A stretch of 64,000 bases of DNA from an uncultured Eubacterium sp. (GCA_910584645.1 CAJUAU010000004.1:1-64000), one strand, 5' to 3'. Shown: positions 34,100 through 44,333, counted from the first letter of the stretch. Made by a program: numbers and translations. Notes: generated by a model from the letters alone, not told the origin.

Positions 34100-34822
34100 C
34101 TATACCTGGATCAAAACGACGCTGATATTGTCTTTTCCTCCGGCTTCATTTGCCGCCTCTACCAGCTGTTTTCCTGCTTCTCCCATATCTTCTCTATTGC
34201 TCCTGATGATCCTCTCGATCTTTTCATCTTCAAGCATATTGGACAATCCATCTGAACACAACAAAAGCACGTCCCCCTCGTCCACTTCGATTTCAAAGCA
34301 ATCTGCCTTCACTTCGCTGTTTGTACCAAGAGCCCGCGTTATAATATTTTTATTGGGATGTGTACGCATATCCTCCTTGTGGAGTTTTCCTGACTGGACC
34401 ATCTCTTCCACAAGAGAATGGTCGATCGTGACCTGTCTGAACGTATCTTTGTACACATACAGCCTTGAATCACCTACGTTTACAATATAGGCGGTATCTC
34501 CCAACACCACAGCCGCAACTATCGTCGTCCCCATTCCATTCAGTGCCTTTTCACTGAGGGAAGCCTGGAAAACCTTTTCGTTGGCAGCTGCCACCGCCTG
34601 TTCAAAGATTCCGATCGGTGTCACTTTTGTACTTTGTTCAATCTGTGAGACAACTTCCTCTACACACATCCGTGAAGCGGTGTCTCCCGCATTGTGGCCT
34701 CCCATACCGTCAGCCACAATAAACAGATTCGGGAAACTTCCAACAGCATTCTCTTGACAAAACACATAATCCTGGTTGGTGTTTCTGGTGCGTCCCTTAT
34801 CTGTTATAGAAAATGTTTGCAC
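34100..34822 (-). CDS. stp: PP2C-type Ser/Thr phosphatase
   Basis: 240 residues with the PPM motifs: TRNTNQDY, VADGMGGHNAGD, MGTTIVA, VGDSRLYV, DHSLVEE, LLCSDGLSN and GGKDNISVV. These carry all metal-binding Asp residues. It reverses phosphorylation by the PASTA kinase encoded next (PrpC/Stp-PrkC pair). The start is GTG at 34822 with AAGGAGGT six bases upstream. Confidence 0.96.
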   Translation of the reverse strand: MQTFSITDKGRTRNTNQDYVFCQENAVGSFPNLFIVADGMGGHNAGDTASRMCVEEVVSQIEQSTKVTPIGIFEQAVAAANEKVFQASLSEKALNGMGTTIVAAVVLGDTAYIVNVGDSRLYVYKDTFRQVTIDHSLVEEMVQSGKLHKEDMRTHPNKNIITRALGTNSEVKADCFEIEVDEGDVLLLCSDGLSNMLEDEKIERIIRSNREDMGEAGKQLVEAANEAGGKDNISVVLIQV

Positions 34823-34834
34823 AGTTTGACCTCC

Positions 34835-35881
34835 TTAGTCAGAGTTAGTCTGTTCCATAAAGTTATTACGCAACTGACCACAGGCAGCATCGATATCACT
34901 CCCCATCTCTCTTCTTATAGTAACATTTATTCGATTTTTTTCAAGTATTATTTTAAAATCTCTTATGTTTTCTTCTCTGGAACGTCTGGTTTTCCGCTCT
35001 TTTACCTCATTCAAAGGAATGAGATTGATATGGCAGTTCATGCCGCGGCAGCGCCTGGCAAGCTCGAGAGCATGCTCTCTGCCGTCATTTACCCCGTCGA
35101 TCATGCTGTACTCAAAAGTAATACGCCGTCCTGTATAATTAATATATTCGCGGCACACAGAAAAAATTTCCTCAATGGAATATTTATTCGCCACTGGCAT
35201 CGTCTGACGCCGGATCTCGTCATTAGGCGCATGGAGACTGACAGCCAGGGTGATCTGCAGTTTCTCTTTCATCAGATGCCGGATCTGGTCCACCAGGCCG
35301 CAGGTGGAGATAGTGATTCCCCGCTGGCTGAGATGGAGTCCTTTCTCTGCGGATGCGAGCCGGATAAACCGGAGCAGATTGTCATAATTATCGAGGGGTT
35401 CCCCCATTCCCATCACAATGACATTGGATACCCTCTGTCCCGTTTCATTCTGGATCTCATAGATCTGGGAGAGCATCTCCCCGGCGGTCAGGTTCCTTGT
35501 CAGCCCTGTGAGGGTGGAGGCACAAAAGCTGCAGCCCATCCGGCATCCCACCTGGGATGAGATACACACGCTGTTTCCATGATGGTACTTCATCCATACA
35601 CTCTCCACCAGATTTCCATCTGACAGTGAAAAGAGATATTTGGCGGTATCCTGATCCCTGGAAATCTGTTTTTTCCTGATCTGCACCCCAGAGATCTCAT
35701 GCTGCCGCGCCAGATTCTCCAGAAATTTCCTGGGAAGGTTGCTGATGCCGGCAAAATCCGGAACCTGCCTGCCATGGATCCACTCAAAGAGCTGCTTTCC
35801 GCGGAACGGCTTCTCTCCATACTGTTCCGCCAGACAGATCATTTCCTGTTCTGTATAGCTTCTTAAGTCAAATTGTTTCAT
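34835..35881 (-). CDS. rlmN: Dual-specificity 23S rRNA/tRNA A2-methyltransferase RlmN
   Basis: 348 residues from the ATG at 35881, which fits the usual N-terminus (MKQFDLRSYTEQE). A TTG 12 bases upstream is possible, but neither has a well-spaced ribosome site. The radical-SAM cluster motif is C-x3-C-x2-C in GCRMGCSFCAS. VIVMGMGEPLDNY and the C-terminal Cys in DIDAACGQL complete the mechanism. It methylates A2503 of 23S rRNA and A37 of tRNAs. It is 12 bases before the phosphatase gene. Confidence 0.95.
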   Translation of the reverse strand: MKQFDLRSYTEQEMICLAEQYGEKPFRGKQLFEWIHGRQVPDFAGISNLPRKFLENLARQHEISGVQIRKKQISRDQDTAKYLFSLSDGNLVESVWMKYHHGNSVCISSQVGCRMGCSFCASTLTGLTRNLTAGEMLSQIYEIQNETGQRVSNVIVMGMGEPLDNYDNLLRFIRLASAEKGLHLSQRGITISTCGLVDQIRHLMKEKLQITLAVSLHAPNDEIRRQTMPVANKYSIEEIFSVCREYINYTGRRITFEYSMIDGVNDGREHALELARRCRGMNCHINLIPLNEVKERKTRRSREENIRDFKIILEKNRINVTIRREMGSDIDAACGQLRNNFMEQTNSD

Positions 35882-35912
35882 TTCCTTTTCCAATCCAAAA
35901 CATTCGTGTTCT

Positions 35913-37256
35913 TTACTTCATAAACTTTGCCACAAAGAATCCATTTCCCTCGTGGATCCCCGGCAGGATCTGCAGCATTCCCCGTGCTGTCATTTTATTT
36001 CTCAGCTCCTCTGGAAGATCTTCATCCAAAGACAACAGCTGTAACGACAGCTCCTCTGCGATCCAGCGGGCATTTTCTTCGTTCTCCGCAGGATTTATGG
36101 TACAGGTGCTGTAGATCAGCGTCCCTCCAGGTCTGAGAGCCCTCACAGCCCCCCGCAGGATCTCCCGCTGCAGCTTTTGCAGCCCTGGCGCATTCTGTAC
36201 CGCCGTGTAACGGATTTCTGGTTTTCTGCCGATCACACCGATCCCGGAACAGGGAACGTCCGCAATCACCACATCGGCCCTTTCTTCCCATTCCGGATCC
36301 GCCGCCCTGCCGTCCCAGAGCTTGATCTCTATGTTCTCCGCCTTTAACCGCTGTACATTTTCCCGAATGCGCTGCAGCTTATATTCTGAGACATCCCTGG
36401 CGCTGACCACACCAGTCCCTTCCAGCAGGTCCGCCGCATGCAGCGCTTTTCCACCAGGGCTGCTGCACACGTCTATCACGGAATCCCCCGGACGGATGCC
36501 GGAAACCATCACCGGGAGCAGGGAACTTTCGTCCTGGATCATAAAATGCCCTTCTGCAAAGCCAGGCAGCTCTTCCACCCGTTCCACCCCGGACAATCGG
36601 AAAGCATGGCTGGCATAGGGGCAGGGAACCGTCTGAATTCCCGCTTTCATAAGATTGTCCAGAACCTGGCTGGTACTGGCATTTGAAGTCTGGACCCGGA
36701 TCGTCAACGGATTTTCTGTCTCAAAGGAGGACAGAATCTTTTCCGTGGTCTTTTTTCCATAAGCTTCTATCAGCAGCCCGGCCAGCTCCTCCGGCACAGA
36801 ATACATAAATGCCAGCTTTTCTGTCTCTCTTCGGCACTTTTTCAAAATCCCCCGGCAAAGTTCCTCTTTATCTGCCCGTGCTACATTGCGGAGCACTCCA
36901 TTGACAAAACCTGCCAGGCCCTGGAAATTCTTCTTCTTTGCCAGCTTTACCATTTCATTGCAGGTGGCTGACGCCGGGACAGAATCCATATACCAGAGTT
37001 CATAAATGCCCATGCGCAGTATCGAGCGGATCACGGGTTTCAGCTGTGCCGCCGGAGTTTTAGAAAAAAAATCGATGACACGGTCCAACGCTGCCGCCCG
37101 TTCTATCGTCCCATAAGAAGTTCTTCGTATAAAACCTTTTTCCTGCCCACTCCATTTTCTGGAAGGCCCCTGTTCTGCCACACGGTGAAACCAGTCGTCG
37201 CTATGGCCTTTTTCTTCCAGTGTTCCATAAACAATATCAAAGACTGCTCTTCTCAC
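35913..37256 (-). CDS. rsmB: 16S rRNA m5C967 methyltransferase RsmB
   Basis: 447 residues. An N-terminal NusB-like domain (about 1-140) precedes the SAM-dependent methyltransferase with DVCSSPGGKALH, DVPCSG (one catalytic Cys) and YSTCTINPAEN (the other). The start is GTG, overlapping the fmt stop as GTGA, so it is translationally coupled to fmt. Confidence 0.95.
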   Translation of the reverse strand: MRRAVFDIVYGTLEEKGHSDDWFHRVAEQGPSRKWSGQEKGFIRRTSYGTIERAAALDRVIDFFSKTPAAQLKPVIRSILRMGIYELWYMDSVPASATCNEMVKLAKKKNFQGLAGFVNGVLRNVARADKEELCRGILKKCRRETEKLAFMYSVPEELAGLLIEAYGKKTTEKILSSFETENPLTIRVQTSNASTSQVLDNLMKAGIQTVPCPYASHAFRLSGVERVEELPGFAEGHFMIQDESSLLPVMVSGIRPGDSVIDVCSSPGGKALHAADLLEGTGVVSARDVSEYKLQRIRENVQRLKAENIEIKLWDGRAADPEWEERADVVIADVPCSGIGVIGRKPEIRYTAVQNAPGLQKLQREILRGAVRALRPGGTLIYSTCTINPAENEENARWIAEELSLQLLSLDEDLPEELRNKMTARGMLQILPGIHEGNGFFVAKFMK

Positions 37257-38182
37257 AAGGTCTCTCCATTCTGTATCTTCATCCCCCGCAGGAAATCACC
37301 GGCTGACATCCGCTTTTTCCCTTCCAGCTGGATCTCCAGGAGCCGGAGAAGTCCGTCACCGGTCTGGATGCTGAAACTGTCCTTCCCCACCTCTGCCACG
37401 GTTCCCGGCGCCAGATCTGTATTTCCAGGTACCGCCTCTGCCCGCCAGATCTTTAACATCTTTCCACGGAATTCCGTGTAGGCGCTGGGCCAGGAATTCA
37501 GTCCTCTGACGTACCGTTCCAGTTTTTCTGCCTTCCAGGAAAAGTCCAGCCTGCCAAGTTCCTTCGTGAGCATTTTAGCATAGGTGCTATCCTCATCCTT
37601 CTGAGTAACAGGCTCCAGCGTACCCTTCTCTGCCCGCTCCAGTGTCTCCAGCAAAAGGGGGCCTCCCATCTCAGAAAGCTTTTCAAACAAGCTCTCTCCC
37701 GTCTCCTCTGCCGTCAGCGGGATCTCCTTTTTCAGCAGCATGTCCCCGGTATCAAGGCCTTCGTCCATCTGCATCGTCGTGATGCCGGTGGCAGCATCCC
37801 CCTCCAGAATGGCCCACTGGATCGGAGCTGCCCCCCGCCATCTCGGTAACAGAGAAGCATGGACATTGATGCAGCCATAAGCTGGCATTTCCAGTATTTC
37901 TTTGGAGAGGATCTGGCCAAATGCCACAACCACGATCACATCACAGGAAATCCCCCGCAGGGTCTCTACAAATTCAGGATCTTTTACCTTTGTAGGCGTG
38001 TACACTGGAATATCATGTTCCAGCGCCACCTTTTTGACCGGGGTAAAACTCAGGCTGCCGCTGCGCCCTCTCGCCTTATCTGGCTGGGTCACCACGGCCG
38101 TGACCCGGTGCTGTCCTGAATTGGTCAGCGCCTTCAGGACCGGAACAGCAAAATCCGGCGTCCCCATAAATATAACATCCAT
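37253..38182 (-). CDS. fmt: Methionyl-tRNA formyltransferase
   Basis: 309 residues. MGTPDFAVPVL at the start, the folate/catalytic segment with CINVHASLLPRWRGAAPIQW (Asn, His) and TGITTMQMDEGLDTGD are family hallmarks, and the C-terminal OB-like domain is present. It formylates initiator Met-tRNA for translation start. It lies 11 bases after def, and the two are functionally opposite partners. AAGGAGG ribosome site. Confidence 0.97.
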   Translation of the reverse strand: MDVIFMGTPDFAVPVLKALTNSGQHRVTAVVTQPDKARGRSGSLSFTPVKKVALEHDIPVYTPTKVKDPEFVETLRGISCDVIVVVAFGQILSKEILEMPAYGCINVHASLLPRWRGAAPIQWAILEGDAATGITTMQMDEGLDTGDMLLKKEIPLTAEETGESLFEKLSEMGGPLLLETLERAEKGTLEPVTQKDEDSTYAKMLTKELGRLDFSWKAEKLERYVRGLNSWPSAYTEFRGKMLKIWRAEAVPGNTDLAPGTVAEVGKDSFSIQTGDGLLRLLEIQLEGKKRMSAGDFLRGMKIQNGETL

Positions 38183-38193
38183 CTGTGTCCTCC

Positions 38194-38673
38194 TTATTCC
38201 TCTGCTTCACCGACGTCTACCAGTTCCCCTTCTACTTTATCCACATAGAGCTGGCCGTCCAGATGCTCGATCTCATGGATCAGCGCCCTTGCCAGCAGTT
38301 CCTCTCCCTCGATCTCGAATTCCAGCATATTTTTATCAAAGGCACGCACCCGAACCACATTGGGCCTCGTGACAATCCCTGCCTTCCCAGGAACACTGAG
38401 GCATCCCTCACTGCCCCGCTGCTCTCCCTCGGTATGAATGATCTCAGGATTTACAAGGACAATAGGGCTGTCCTGCTCTGCCGTCACATCAATCACCGCG
38501 ATGCGTTTCAGGATGCCAACCTGGGGCGCAGCCAGCCCCACTCCGTCCGCCTCATACATGGTCTCCAGCATATCATCGATCAATTCCCTGGTCTTTTCCG
38601 TGATCTCTCTTACCTCTTTTGCTTTCTTATACAGAATCTCATCGCCTATTTCGCGTATATTTCTTAGCGCCAT
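38194..38673 (-). CDS. def: Peptide deformylase
   Basis: 159 residues from the ATG at 38673, which has GGAGG upstream; a longer frame overlapping priA has no support. The three motifs are present: GVGLAAPQVG, EGCLSVPG (metal Cys) and HEIEHLDG (metal His pair and Glu). It removes formyl groups from nascent proteins. It lies between priA and fmt, the standard Firmicutes order. Confidence 0.97.
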   Translation of the reverse strand: MALRNIREIGDEILYKKAKEVREITEKTRELIDDMLETMYEADGVGLAAPQVGILKRIAVIDVTAEQDSPIVLVNPEIIHTEGEQRGSEGCLSVPGKAGIVTRPNVVRVRAFDKNMLEFEIEGEELLARALIHEIEHLDGQLYVDKVEGELVDVGEAEE

Positions 38674-38705
38674 GATTTTTCCTCCATTCATTCTGAATAC
38701 ACCCA

Positions 38706-40937
38706 TCAATCCACTTCATACTGGATATAACAGGCATATTTCTTTTTCTCAGACTCCTGGTCCACCCAGGCTTTTACGGTCTCGGTCTGCGCAAGCTCCC
38801 CGGTTTTTACATAAAAAGTAAAACCATATTGGTCCTTTCTTTTCTTTCCCCCATCGCCGGCAGGACCCACTACCGAAGCCAGACTGCCGAACTTTTTCCT
38901 GGCAGCATCCGCCAGCTCCTTAACACATGCCATCCCCGTTTCCCGGTCCTCTGAAAAGATACGTACCGTGAGCATGGAAAAATAGGGAGGATAGCTTAAC
39001 ATACTACGGTACGCCAGTTCATTTTCATAAAAAACCTCTGCATCCTGGGCAGCCACACTCTGGATCACATAGTGGTCCGGGCGGTAGGTCTGAATAACCA
39101 CTTCTCCCCGTTTCTGCCCTCTTCCCGCTCTTCCGCTGGCCTGCATAAGCAGCTGAAAGGTTCTCTCACTGCTGCGGTAATCGTTTTCAAACATGCTCAT
39201 GTCTGCCGCCAGTGCCGCCACCAGAGTTACATTGGGAAAGTCATGCCCCTTCACGATCATCTGGGTTCCAATGAGAATATCCGCCTTTCCTTCCCGGAAT
39301 CCGGACAAAACAGATTCGTGTCCATGCTTCCCGGAAGTGGTGTCTGCATCCATCCGCAGAACCTTCGCCATTGGAAACTGACGCTGGAGCATCTCTTCCA
39401 CCTTCTGGGTTCCCAGACCAAATGCTGCGATATACGGAGATCCACATTCCGGGCACCTCTCCGGCATCCTCACAGCGTGTCCGCAGTAGTGGCAGACCAG
39501 TGTATCCACCTCACCCAGATGGTTTTTATGTGCCGTCATGGATACATCACAATGAGGACATTGTAACACATTTCCGCAATTTCTACAAGAAACAAAGCCC
39601 GCATACCCTCTCCGGTTGATAAAAAGCATGATCTGTTCTTTTTTCTCCAGACGGTCCAGGATCTTCTGCCGGAGGATGCGGCTGAACACCGAACGGTTTT
39701 TTTCCCTTAACTCCTGTCTGAGGTCTACCACATGGATATCCGGCAGAAGGGCATCCCCGGCACGCCTGGTCAGCCGGTACTCTTTATATCTGCCTTCCTT
39801 TGCCATCAGATAACTTTTTACCGAGGGCGTCGCCGAACCAAAGATCACACTGGCTCCTGTCTGGCTGGCGCGGAACAGTGCCACTTCATCGCTGTGATAG
39901 CGGGGAACTCCCTCACTGATGTAGCTGTTTTCATGCTCCTCGTCCAGGATAATGGCTCCCAGCCTTTCAAAAGGGGTAAACAATGCCGATCTGGGGCCGA
40001 TCATAATGTCCAGTTCTCCCATCCTGGCCCTCTCATACTGATCGTAGCGCTCCCCCTCTGAGAGCCTGGAGTGGATGACGGAAACCCTCTCGCCAAACGC
40101 CTGGCGGAAACGGGATACCGTCTGGAAAGTCAGGGCGATCTCCGGGATCAATACGATTGCCTGCTTTCCCTCCGCCAGTACGGTCTCTAAAAAACGAATA
40201 AACACCTCCGTTTTTCCGCTTCCAGTAATACCATACAAAAGATACGGCCTCCGCAGACCACTTTGGTACTCTTCGGCAAAATCCTCCACGATCTCTCTCT
40301 GCTCTTCATTCAGCACCCTGGGAACATCCGGCTCCTGCCTGGAAGATTCCAGATCCACCGGATTCCGGTACTTTTTCTCCCTGGCCACGGTAAGGATCCC
40401 TTCCTTAACCAGACTGTCGATCACCGGCTTTTTTACCTGGTACTGACGGTCTGCCTTCCTCCTTGTCATCGTGCCTCCCTCGGCAAGAAGCCCCCGGATC
40501 AGCCGTACTTTCGCCACATAATGCTTCCGCTCGTATTCGTGGAGGATATCCATGACGGATCTTTCATCCATAGCAAAATTAAGCCAGTGTTCTTCCACTG
40601 ACTTAATCTTTTTCCGGACAGGCAGAACGGTCTTTAGCGCTTCATTCATCGTGGAGCCATACCGGTCCCTGATAAATCCGGCAAGGGCCAGTAACTGTCC
40701 CTCCACCGGCACCTGCTTCTGCTCCACTTTCAGGATATCTTTGATCCGGTTCACATCAAAGGCCGGCTGTTCCGTCAGATTCACCACAAAACCATGAAGC
40801 ATCCGGTTCCCCCGCCCAAAGGGTACCTGGACAGGTGTCCCAATCACCACCAATTCCTCCATCCATTCCGGGACATGATACTGGTAGGTCTTATCCAGCG
40901 CCTCCACACTGATATCTACGATTATATCTGCGTACAC
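38706..40937 (-). CDS. priA: Primosomal replication restart helicase PriA
   Basis: 743 residues. The N-terminal DNA-binding region has YQYHVPEW. Walker A is GITGSGKTE and the DEAH-like box is DEEHENSY. An eight-Cys zinc region begins CRNCGNVLQCPHC and ends CPECGS, and IGTQMIVKGHDFPNV and QASGRAGRG are helicase motifs V-VI. PriA reloads the replisome at collapsed forks. The start is GTG and shares one base with the murF stop. Confidence 0.97.
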   Translation of the reverse strand: MYADIIVDISVEALDKTYQYHVPEWMEELVVIGTPVQVPFGRGNRMLHGFVVNLTEQPAFDVNRIKDILKVEQKQVPVEGQLLALAGFIRDRYGSTMNEALKTVLPVRKKIKSVEEHWLNFAMDERSVMDILHEYERKHYVAKVRLIRGLLAEGGTMTRRKADRQYQVKKPVIDSLVKEGILTVAREKKYRNPVDLESSRQEPDVPRVLNEEQREIVEDFAEEYQSGLRRPYLLYGITGSGKTEVFIRFLETVLAEGKQAIVLIPEIALTFQTVSRFRQAFGERVSVIHSRLSEGERYDQYERARMGELDIMIGPRSALFTPFERLGAIILDEEHENSYISEGVPRYHSDEVALFRASQTGASVIFGSATPSVKSYLMAKEGRYKEYRLTRRAGDALLPDIHVVDLRQELREKNRSVFSRILRQKILDRLEKKEQIMLFINRRGYAGFVSCRNCGNVLQCPHCDVSMTAHKNHLGEVDTLVCHYCGHAVRMPERCPECGSPYIAAFGLGTQKVEEMLQRQFPMAKVLRMDADTTSGKHGHESVLSGFREGKADILIGTQMIVKGHDFPNVTLVAALAADMSMFENDYRSSERTFQLLMQASGRAGRGQKRGEVVIQTYRPDHYVIQSVAAQDAEVFYENELAYRSMLSYPPYFSMLTVRIFSEDRETGMACVKELADAARKKFGSLASVVGPAGDGGKKRKDQYGFTFYVKTGELAQTETVKAWVDQESEKKKYACYIQYEVD

Positions 40938-42352
40938 TACATCACTACCTTTTTCACCACTTCATCCATGTGCATCCCGCGGGATCCCTTTACTAACACC
41001 CAGTCCCCCGGCTGTGCCAGCTGTCTGACAAATTCCGCCGCTTCTTCGTTGCTGCTGCATATTCTGGTTGGAATATCCGAACCGCTCTCCACCTGGCGGC
41101 AGATAAAGGCGGCTCCTTCCCCCACCGTTATGACATAGGAAAGTTTTTTCCCCTTCCCCGCCTCCTGGATAATATGATCACCGATGCCGCGGTGCAGGCT
41201 CTCCTTCTGCTCTCCCAGCTCCAGTACGTCCCCAAGGACCACGATCTTCCTGCCCTCTGTGCCATAATCAAAAAGGGCATCAATATTGCTGTTTATAGAG
41301 TCCGGGCTGGCATTATAAGTATCGTCGATCAAATGGTAACCGTGGCAGTCCAGACGTTCTCCCCGCATGGAAAAGGGGCGGTATTGTCTCAGTGCCTCCA
41401 GCGCCTGATCCAGCCCTACGCCAAACTGCTCTCCCAGAGCCAGCGCCACCACTGCATTGTTAACATTATGTCCTCCCATCACCGAAAGCTCCACTCTGCA
41501 GTCCTCTCTCCCATGATACCGAAAAGACTGCCCACTCTCTGTGACCTGGATATCTGAGGCCTGGATCCGGCACCCCGGTTCCGTACCATAATAAATGACC
41601 TCGCAGCCGCCAGCGCATAATTCATAAGGAATATTTTCCCCGGTCAGCTCAGGAAGATCCCCATTTCCACATATATAACACATTCCGCCATGGGAACTTC
41701 CCACATATTTGACAATATGCCCCTTTTCAAAGGCGATGGCCTCTCTGCTGCCCAGATTGCCGATATGGGATACACCAATATTGGTCACCACTGCGGTCTG
41801 GGGCCTGGCAATCTCTACCAGCCTCGCCATCTCCCCGGGCATACTCATCCCCATCTCAAAGACAGCGATCTCCGTATCTTTTTCGATGTGGAACATCATC
41901 TGCGCCACGCCGATCTGGCTGTTGAGGTTTCCAATGGTCTTCAACAGATTGTATTTTGTGGCAAGCACAGCGCTTACCATTTCTTTCGTAGTTGTTTTCC
42001 CAACACTTCCTGTTATGCCTATGACTGGAATATCAAACTGCTGGCGGTACCATCCTGCCAGTTTCTGAAAAGCTGCCAGGGTATCCTCCACCCAGATTAT
42101 GACAGCTCCAGACAGACCTCCTGCCCCGTCAGCCGCTTCCCGCTTAGAGGTAAGGGCTGCTGCCCCTGCCTGAAGCACTTGTGGGATAAACCGGTGGGCA
42201 TCGATCCGCTCCCCGATAATGGGAACAAACAATGTCCCCTCTCCCGCCAGCCTCGAATCCGTTACCACATCGGTAACAACCCTCTGTGGATCACCGCAGA
42301 TAAGTTCTCCGCCAGTAGCACAAACCACGTCATTGATACAAAATGATAACAT
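40937..42352 (-). CDS. murF: UDP-MurNAc-tripeptide--D-Ala-D-Ala ligase MurF
   Basis: 471 residues. ITGSVGKTTTKE is the Mur-ligase P-loop, IGNLNSQIGV and FEMGMSMPGEM follow, and DDTYNASPDS is the conserved C-terminal segment. It adds D-Ala-D-Ala to the peptidoglycan precursor in the cytoplasm. It follows dapB by ten bases, so DAP production and precursor completion are co-expressed. AAGGGG ribosome site. Confidence 0.96.
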   Translation of the reverse strand: MLSFCINDVVCATGGELICGDPQRVVTDVVTDSRLAGEGTLFVPIIGERIDAHRFIPQVLQAGAAALTSKREAADGAGGLSGAVIIWVEDTLAAFQKLAGWYRQQFDIPVIGITGSVGKTTTKEMVSAVLATKYNLLKTIGNLNSQIGVAQMMFHIEKDTEIAVFEMGMSMPGEMARLVEIARPQTAVVTNIGVSHIGNLGSREAIAFEKGHIVKYVGSSHGGMCYICGNGDLPELTGENIPYELCAGGCEVIYYGTEPGCRIQASDIQVTESGQSFRYHGREDCRVELSVMGGHNVNNAVVALALGEQFGVGLDQALEALRQYRPFSMRGERLDCHGYHLIDDTYNASPDSINSNIDALFDYGTEGRKIVVLGDVLELGEQKESLHRGIGDHIIQEAGKGKKLSYVITVGEGAAFICRQVESGSDIPTRICSSNEEAAEFVRQLAQPGDWVLVKGSRGMHMDEVVKKVVM

Positions 42353-42362
42353 ACTTTCCCCT

Positions 42363-43124
42363 TTATTTTGCTGCGATCACATCTGCCATGTCAAACCGGC
42401 CATTCTTCTTTCCCGTCAGGAATTTCGCCGCCGCCACAGCCCCCTTGGCAAACACAGCTTTGCTGTAAGCCGTATGGGAGAAGGTGATCACCTCATCCTC
42501 TCCAGCAAAGATCACATCGTGTTCTCCCACAATGGTGCCGCCGCGGACAGAACTGATCCCCAGTTCTTTTTTCCCCCGTTTCTCCCTCCTCTGGGAACGG
42601 TCATAGATATATTCGTACTGACCGTCCATCGCCTCATTTACAGAGTCCGCCAGGGCAAGTGCAGTCCCCGAAGGGGCATCTAATTTTTGGTTATGATGTT
42701 TTTCCACGATCTCGATATCAAAGCCCTCTGGTGCAAACACCTTCGCCGCTTTCCTAATGAGATGGAGCAGCGTATTGACACCGAGAGACATGTTGGCTGC
42801 TTTAAGTACTGCTATTTTCTCCGCTGCCCCTTCGATCTTTTCCAGCTGGGACTCATCATAACCGGTGGTGCAAAGCACTGCCGGAAGTCCTTTATCCTCA
42901 CAATAAGAGAGCAGATCATCCAGAATCTTAGGCGTAGAAAAATCGATGAGGGCGTCTGCCTCCACGTCACAGTCGAGAATGGAGGAAAATACCGGATAAT
43001 CATTTCTCCCCTCATCCGCAATATCGATCCCCGCCACGATCCGGGCTTCTTCATCCTTCGCCACAAGGTCCGAGATCATTTTTCCCATGGCACCATTGCA
43101 GCCGCTCATTATTATCCTTGTCAT
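42363..43124 (-). CDS. dapB: 4-hydroxy-tetrahydrodipicolinate reductase
   Basis: 253 residues from the ATG at 43124 (MTRIIMSG) with AAAGGA eight bases upstream; the longer frame by six residues is less likely. SGCNGAMGKMI is the nucleotide loop and EKHHNQKLDAPSGTAL holds the catalytic His-His and Lys. Second step of the dedicated DAP/lysine pathway, following dapA by 48 bases. Confidence 0.96.
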   Translation of the reverse strand: MTRIIMSGCNGAMGKMISDLVAKDEEARIVAGIDIADEGRNDYPVFSSILDCDVEADALIDFSTPKILDDLLSYCEDKGLPAVLCTTGYDESQLEKIEGAAEKIAVLKAANMSLGVNTLLHLIRKAAKVFAPEGFDIEIVEKHHNQKLDAPSGTALALADSVNEAMDGQYEYIYDRSQRREKRGKKELGISSVRGGTIVGEHDVIFAGEDEVITFSHTAYSKAVFAKGAVAAAKFLTGKKNGRFDMADVIAAK

Positions 43125-43172
43125 GTCGTACATCCTTTCCAAAAGAATTTTATAAAATCGTTACATTAATGT

Positions 43173-44066
43173 TCATATGATCCCTGCTTTTTTCATCTCT
43201 TCAGCCAGTCTTGCTGCATTCTTCTCCTCCATCTCCGTCAGAGGCGCCCTCAGAGATCCCACTTCCATTCCCATCAGGTTCATTGCCTTTTTCACCGGAA
43301 TGGGGTTTACCTCACAGAACAGAGCACCGATCAGATCAAAATAGGACAACTGCATTTCCATACTTTTTTTAGCATCCCCTGCCAGAAAATCCGCCACCAT
43401 TTCATGGGTCTGCCGGGGAAGAATATTGGACAGCACAGAGATAACTCCCTTTCCTCCCAGGGACACCACAGGTACGATCTGATCGTCATTGCCGGAATAG
43501 AGATCTACCTCCACCCCTTCTTTTTTTGCCAGGGCAAGTACATTTGCCACTTCTGAGATATCACCGGTAGCATCCTTTACGCCGACAATGTTTTTGACAT
43601 CGCGGCACAAACCGACTACAGTCTCTGGTAAGATCTTCACGCCAGTTCTTCCTGGTATATTGTAAAGAAGAATCGGTATGTTTACGGATTCCGCCACCTG
43701 GGTAAAGTGGGCTTTCAACCCGTTCTGCGTACACTTATTGTAATATGGCGTCACAAGAAGCAGTCCATCTGCTCCCGCTTTCTCCGCCTCCTGGGAAAGA
43801 TATACAGCTGTTGCTGTACAATTTGAACCGGTTCCTGCGATCACAGGGATCCTCTTATCTGCCACTTCGCAGCAGAACCGGATACATTCGATATGTTCCT
43901 CATGGCTCAGTGTGGATGCCTCACCGGTGGTTCCACAGATAATAATGGCATCGGTCTGATTTTTAATCTGAAATTCAATGATTTCTCTCATCTTATCATA
44001 ATTTACCGAACCATCGGCATTCATCGGAGTAATCAGTGCTACTCCTGCTCCTGTAAAAATTGACAT
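43173..44066 (-). CDS. dapA: 4-hydroxy-tetrahydrodipicolinate synthase
   Basis: 297 residues. CGTTGEASTLSHEEH, YNIPGRTGV with the relay Tyr, and GVKDATGD with the Schiff-base Lys are all present. It condenses pyruvate with aspartate semialdehyde, the first committed step to DAP and lysine. It carries a lysine riboswitch in its leader. AGGAGG ribosome site. Confidence 0.97.
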   Translation of the reverse strand: MSIFTGAGVALITPMNADGSVNYDKMREIIEFQIKNQTDAIIICGTTGEASTLSHEEHIECIRFCCEVADKRIPVIAGTGSNCTATAVYLSQEAEKAGADGLLLVTPYYNKCTQNGLKAHFTQVAESVNIPILLYNIPGRTGVKILPETVVGLCRDVKNIVGVKDATGDISEVANVLALAKKEGVEVDLYSGNDDQIVPVVSLGGKGVISVLSNILPRQTHEMVADFLAGDAKKSMEMQLSYFDLIGALFCEVNPIPVKKAMNLMGMEVGSLRAPLTEMEEKNAARLAEEMKKAGII

Positions 44067-44090
44067 ACTTTTTTCCTCCTAACATTTTCA

Positions 44091-44310
44091 CGAAAAAGAA
44101 GCGACATTCCCGATCAATGGAAATGCCGCAAAAATTCAATCACATTCTGTAGCACTCCATCTTAAAAGATGACAGTCATATACTTCTTCAGCATATGCCC
44201 AGGCAGACAGTCTCAGGTATCTGTCTCCTTCGGCAGACTTTCCTTTCATTTACCATCATCTATGTAACCTGACACATCCGGAAAACTACTGATAAAGTCC
44301 GCGCCTCTAC
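44091..44310 (-). promoter_or_regulatory. Lysine riboswitch with terminator in the dapA leader
   Basis: The minus-strand leader contains the L-box signatures AGAGGCGCGG near the 5' end, CAGTAG, GAAAGGAAAGTCTGCCGAAG in the middle and CTGCCTGGG further on. GTAG (44310-44307) pairs with CTAC (44152-44149) to close the aptamer. An 11-bp terminator hairpin (44129-44119 with 44111-44101, one weak pair) and a T-rich tract (to 44092) follow, 25 bases before the dapA ATG. High lysine should stop transcription of dapA and what follows. Confidence 0.9.
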
Positions 44311-44333
44311 TCTTTCTTATTCACTTGTTATTT

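Noticed and set aside
34694..35560. Open frame of 288 codons on the plus strand
   Set aside because: It is antisense to stp and rlmN, both of which are certain genes.
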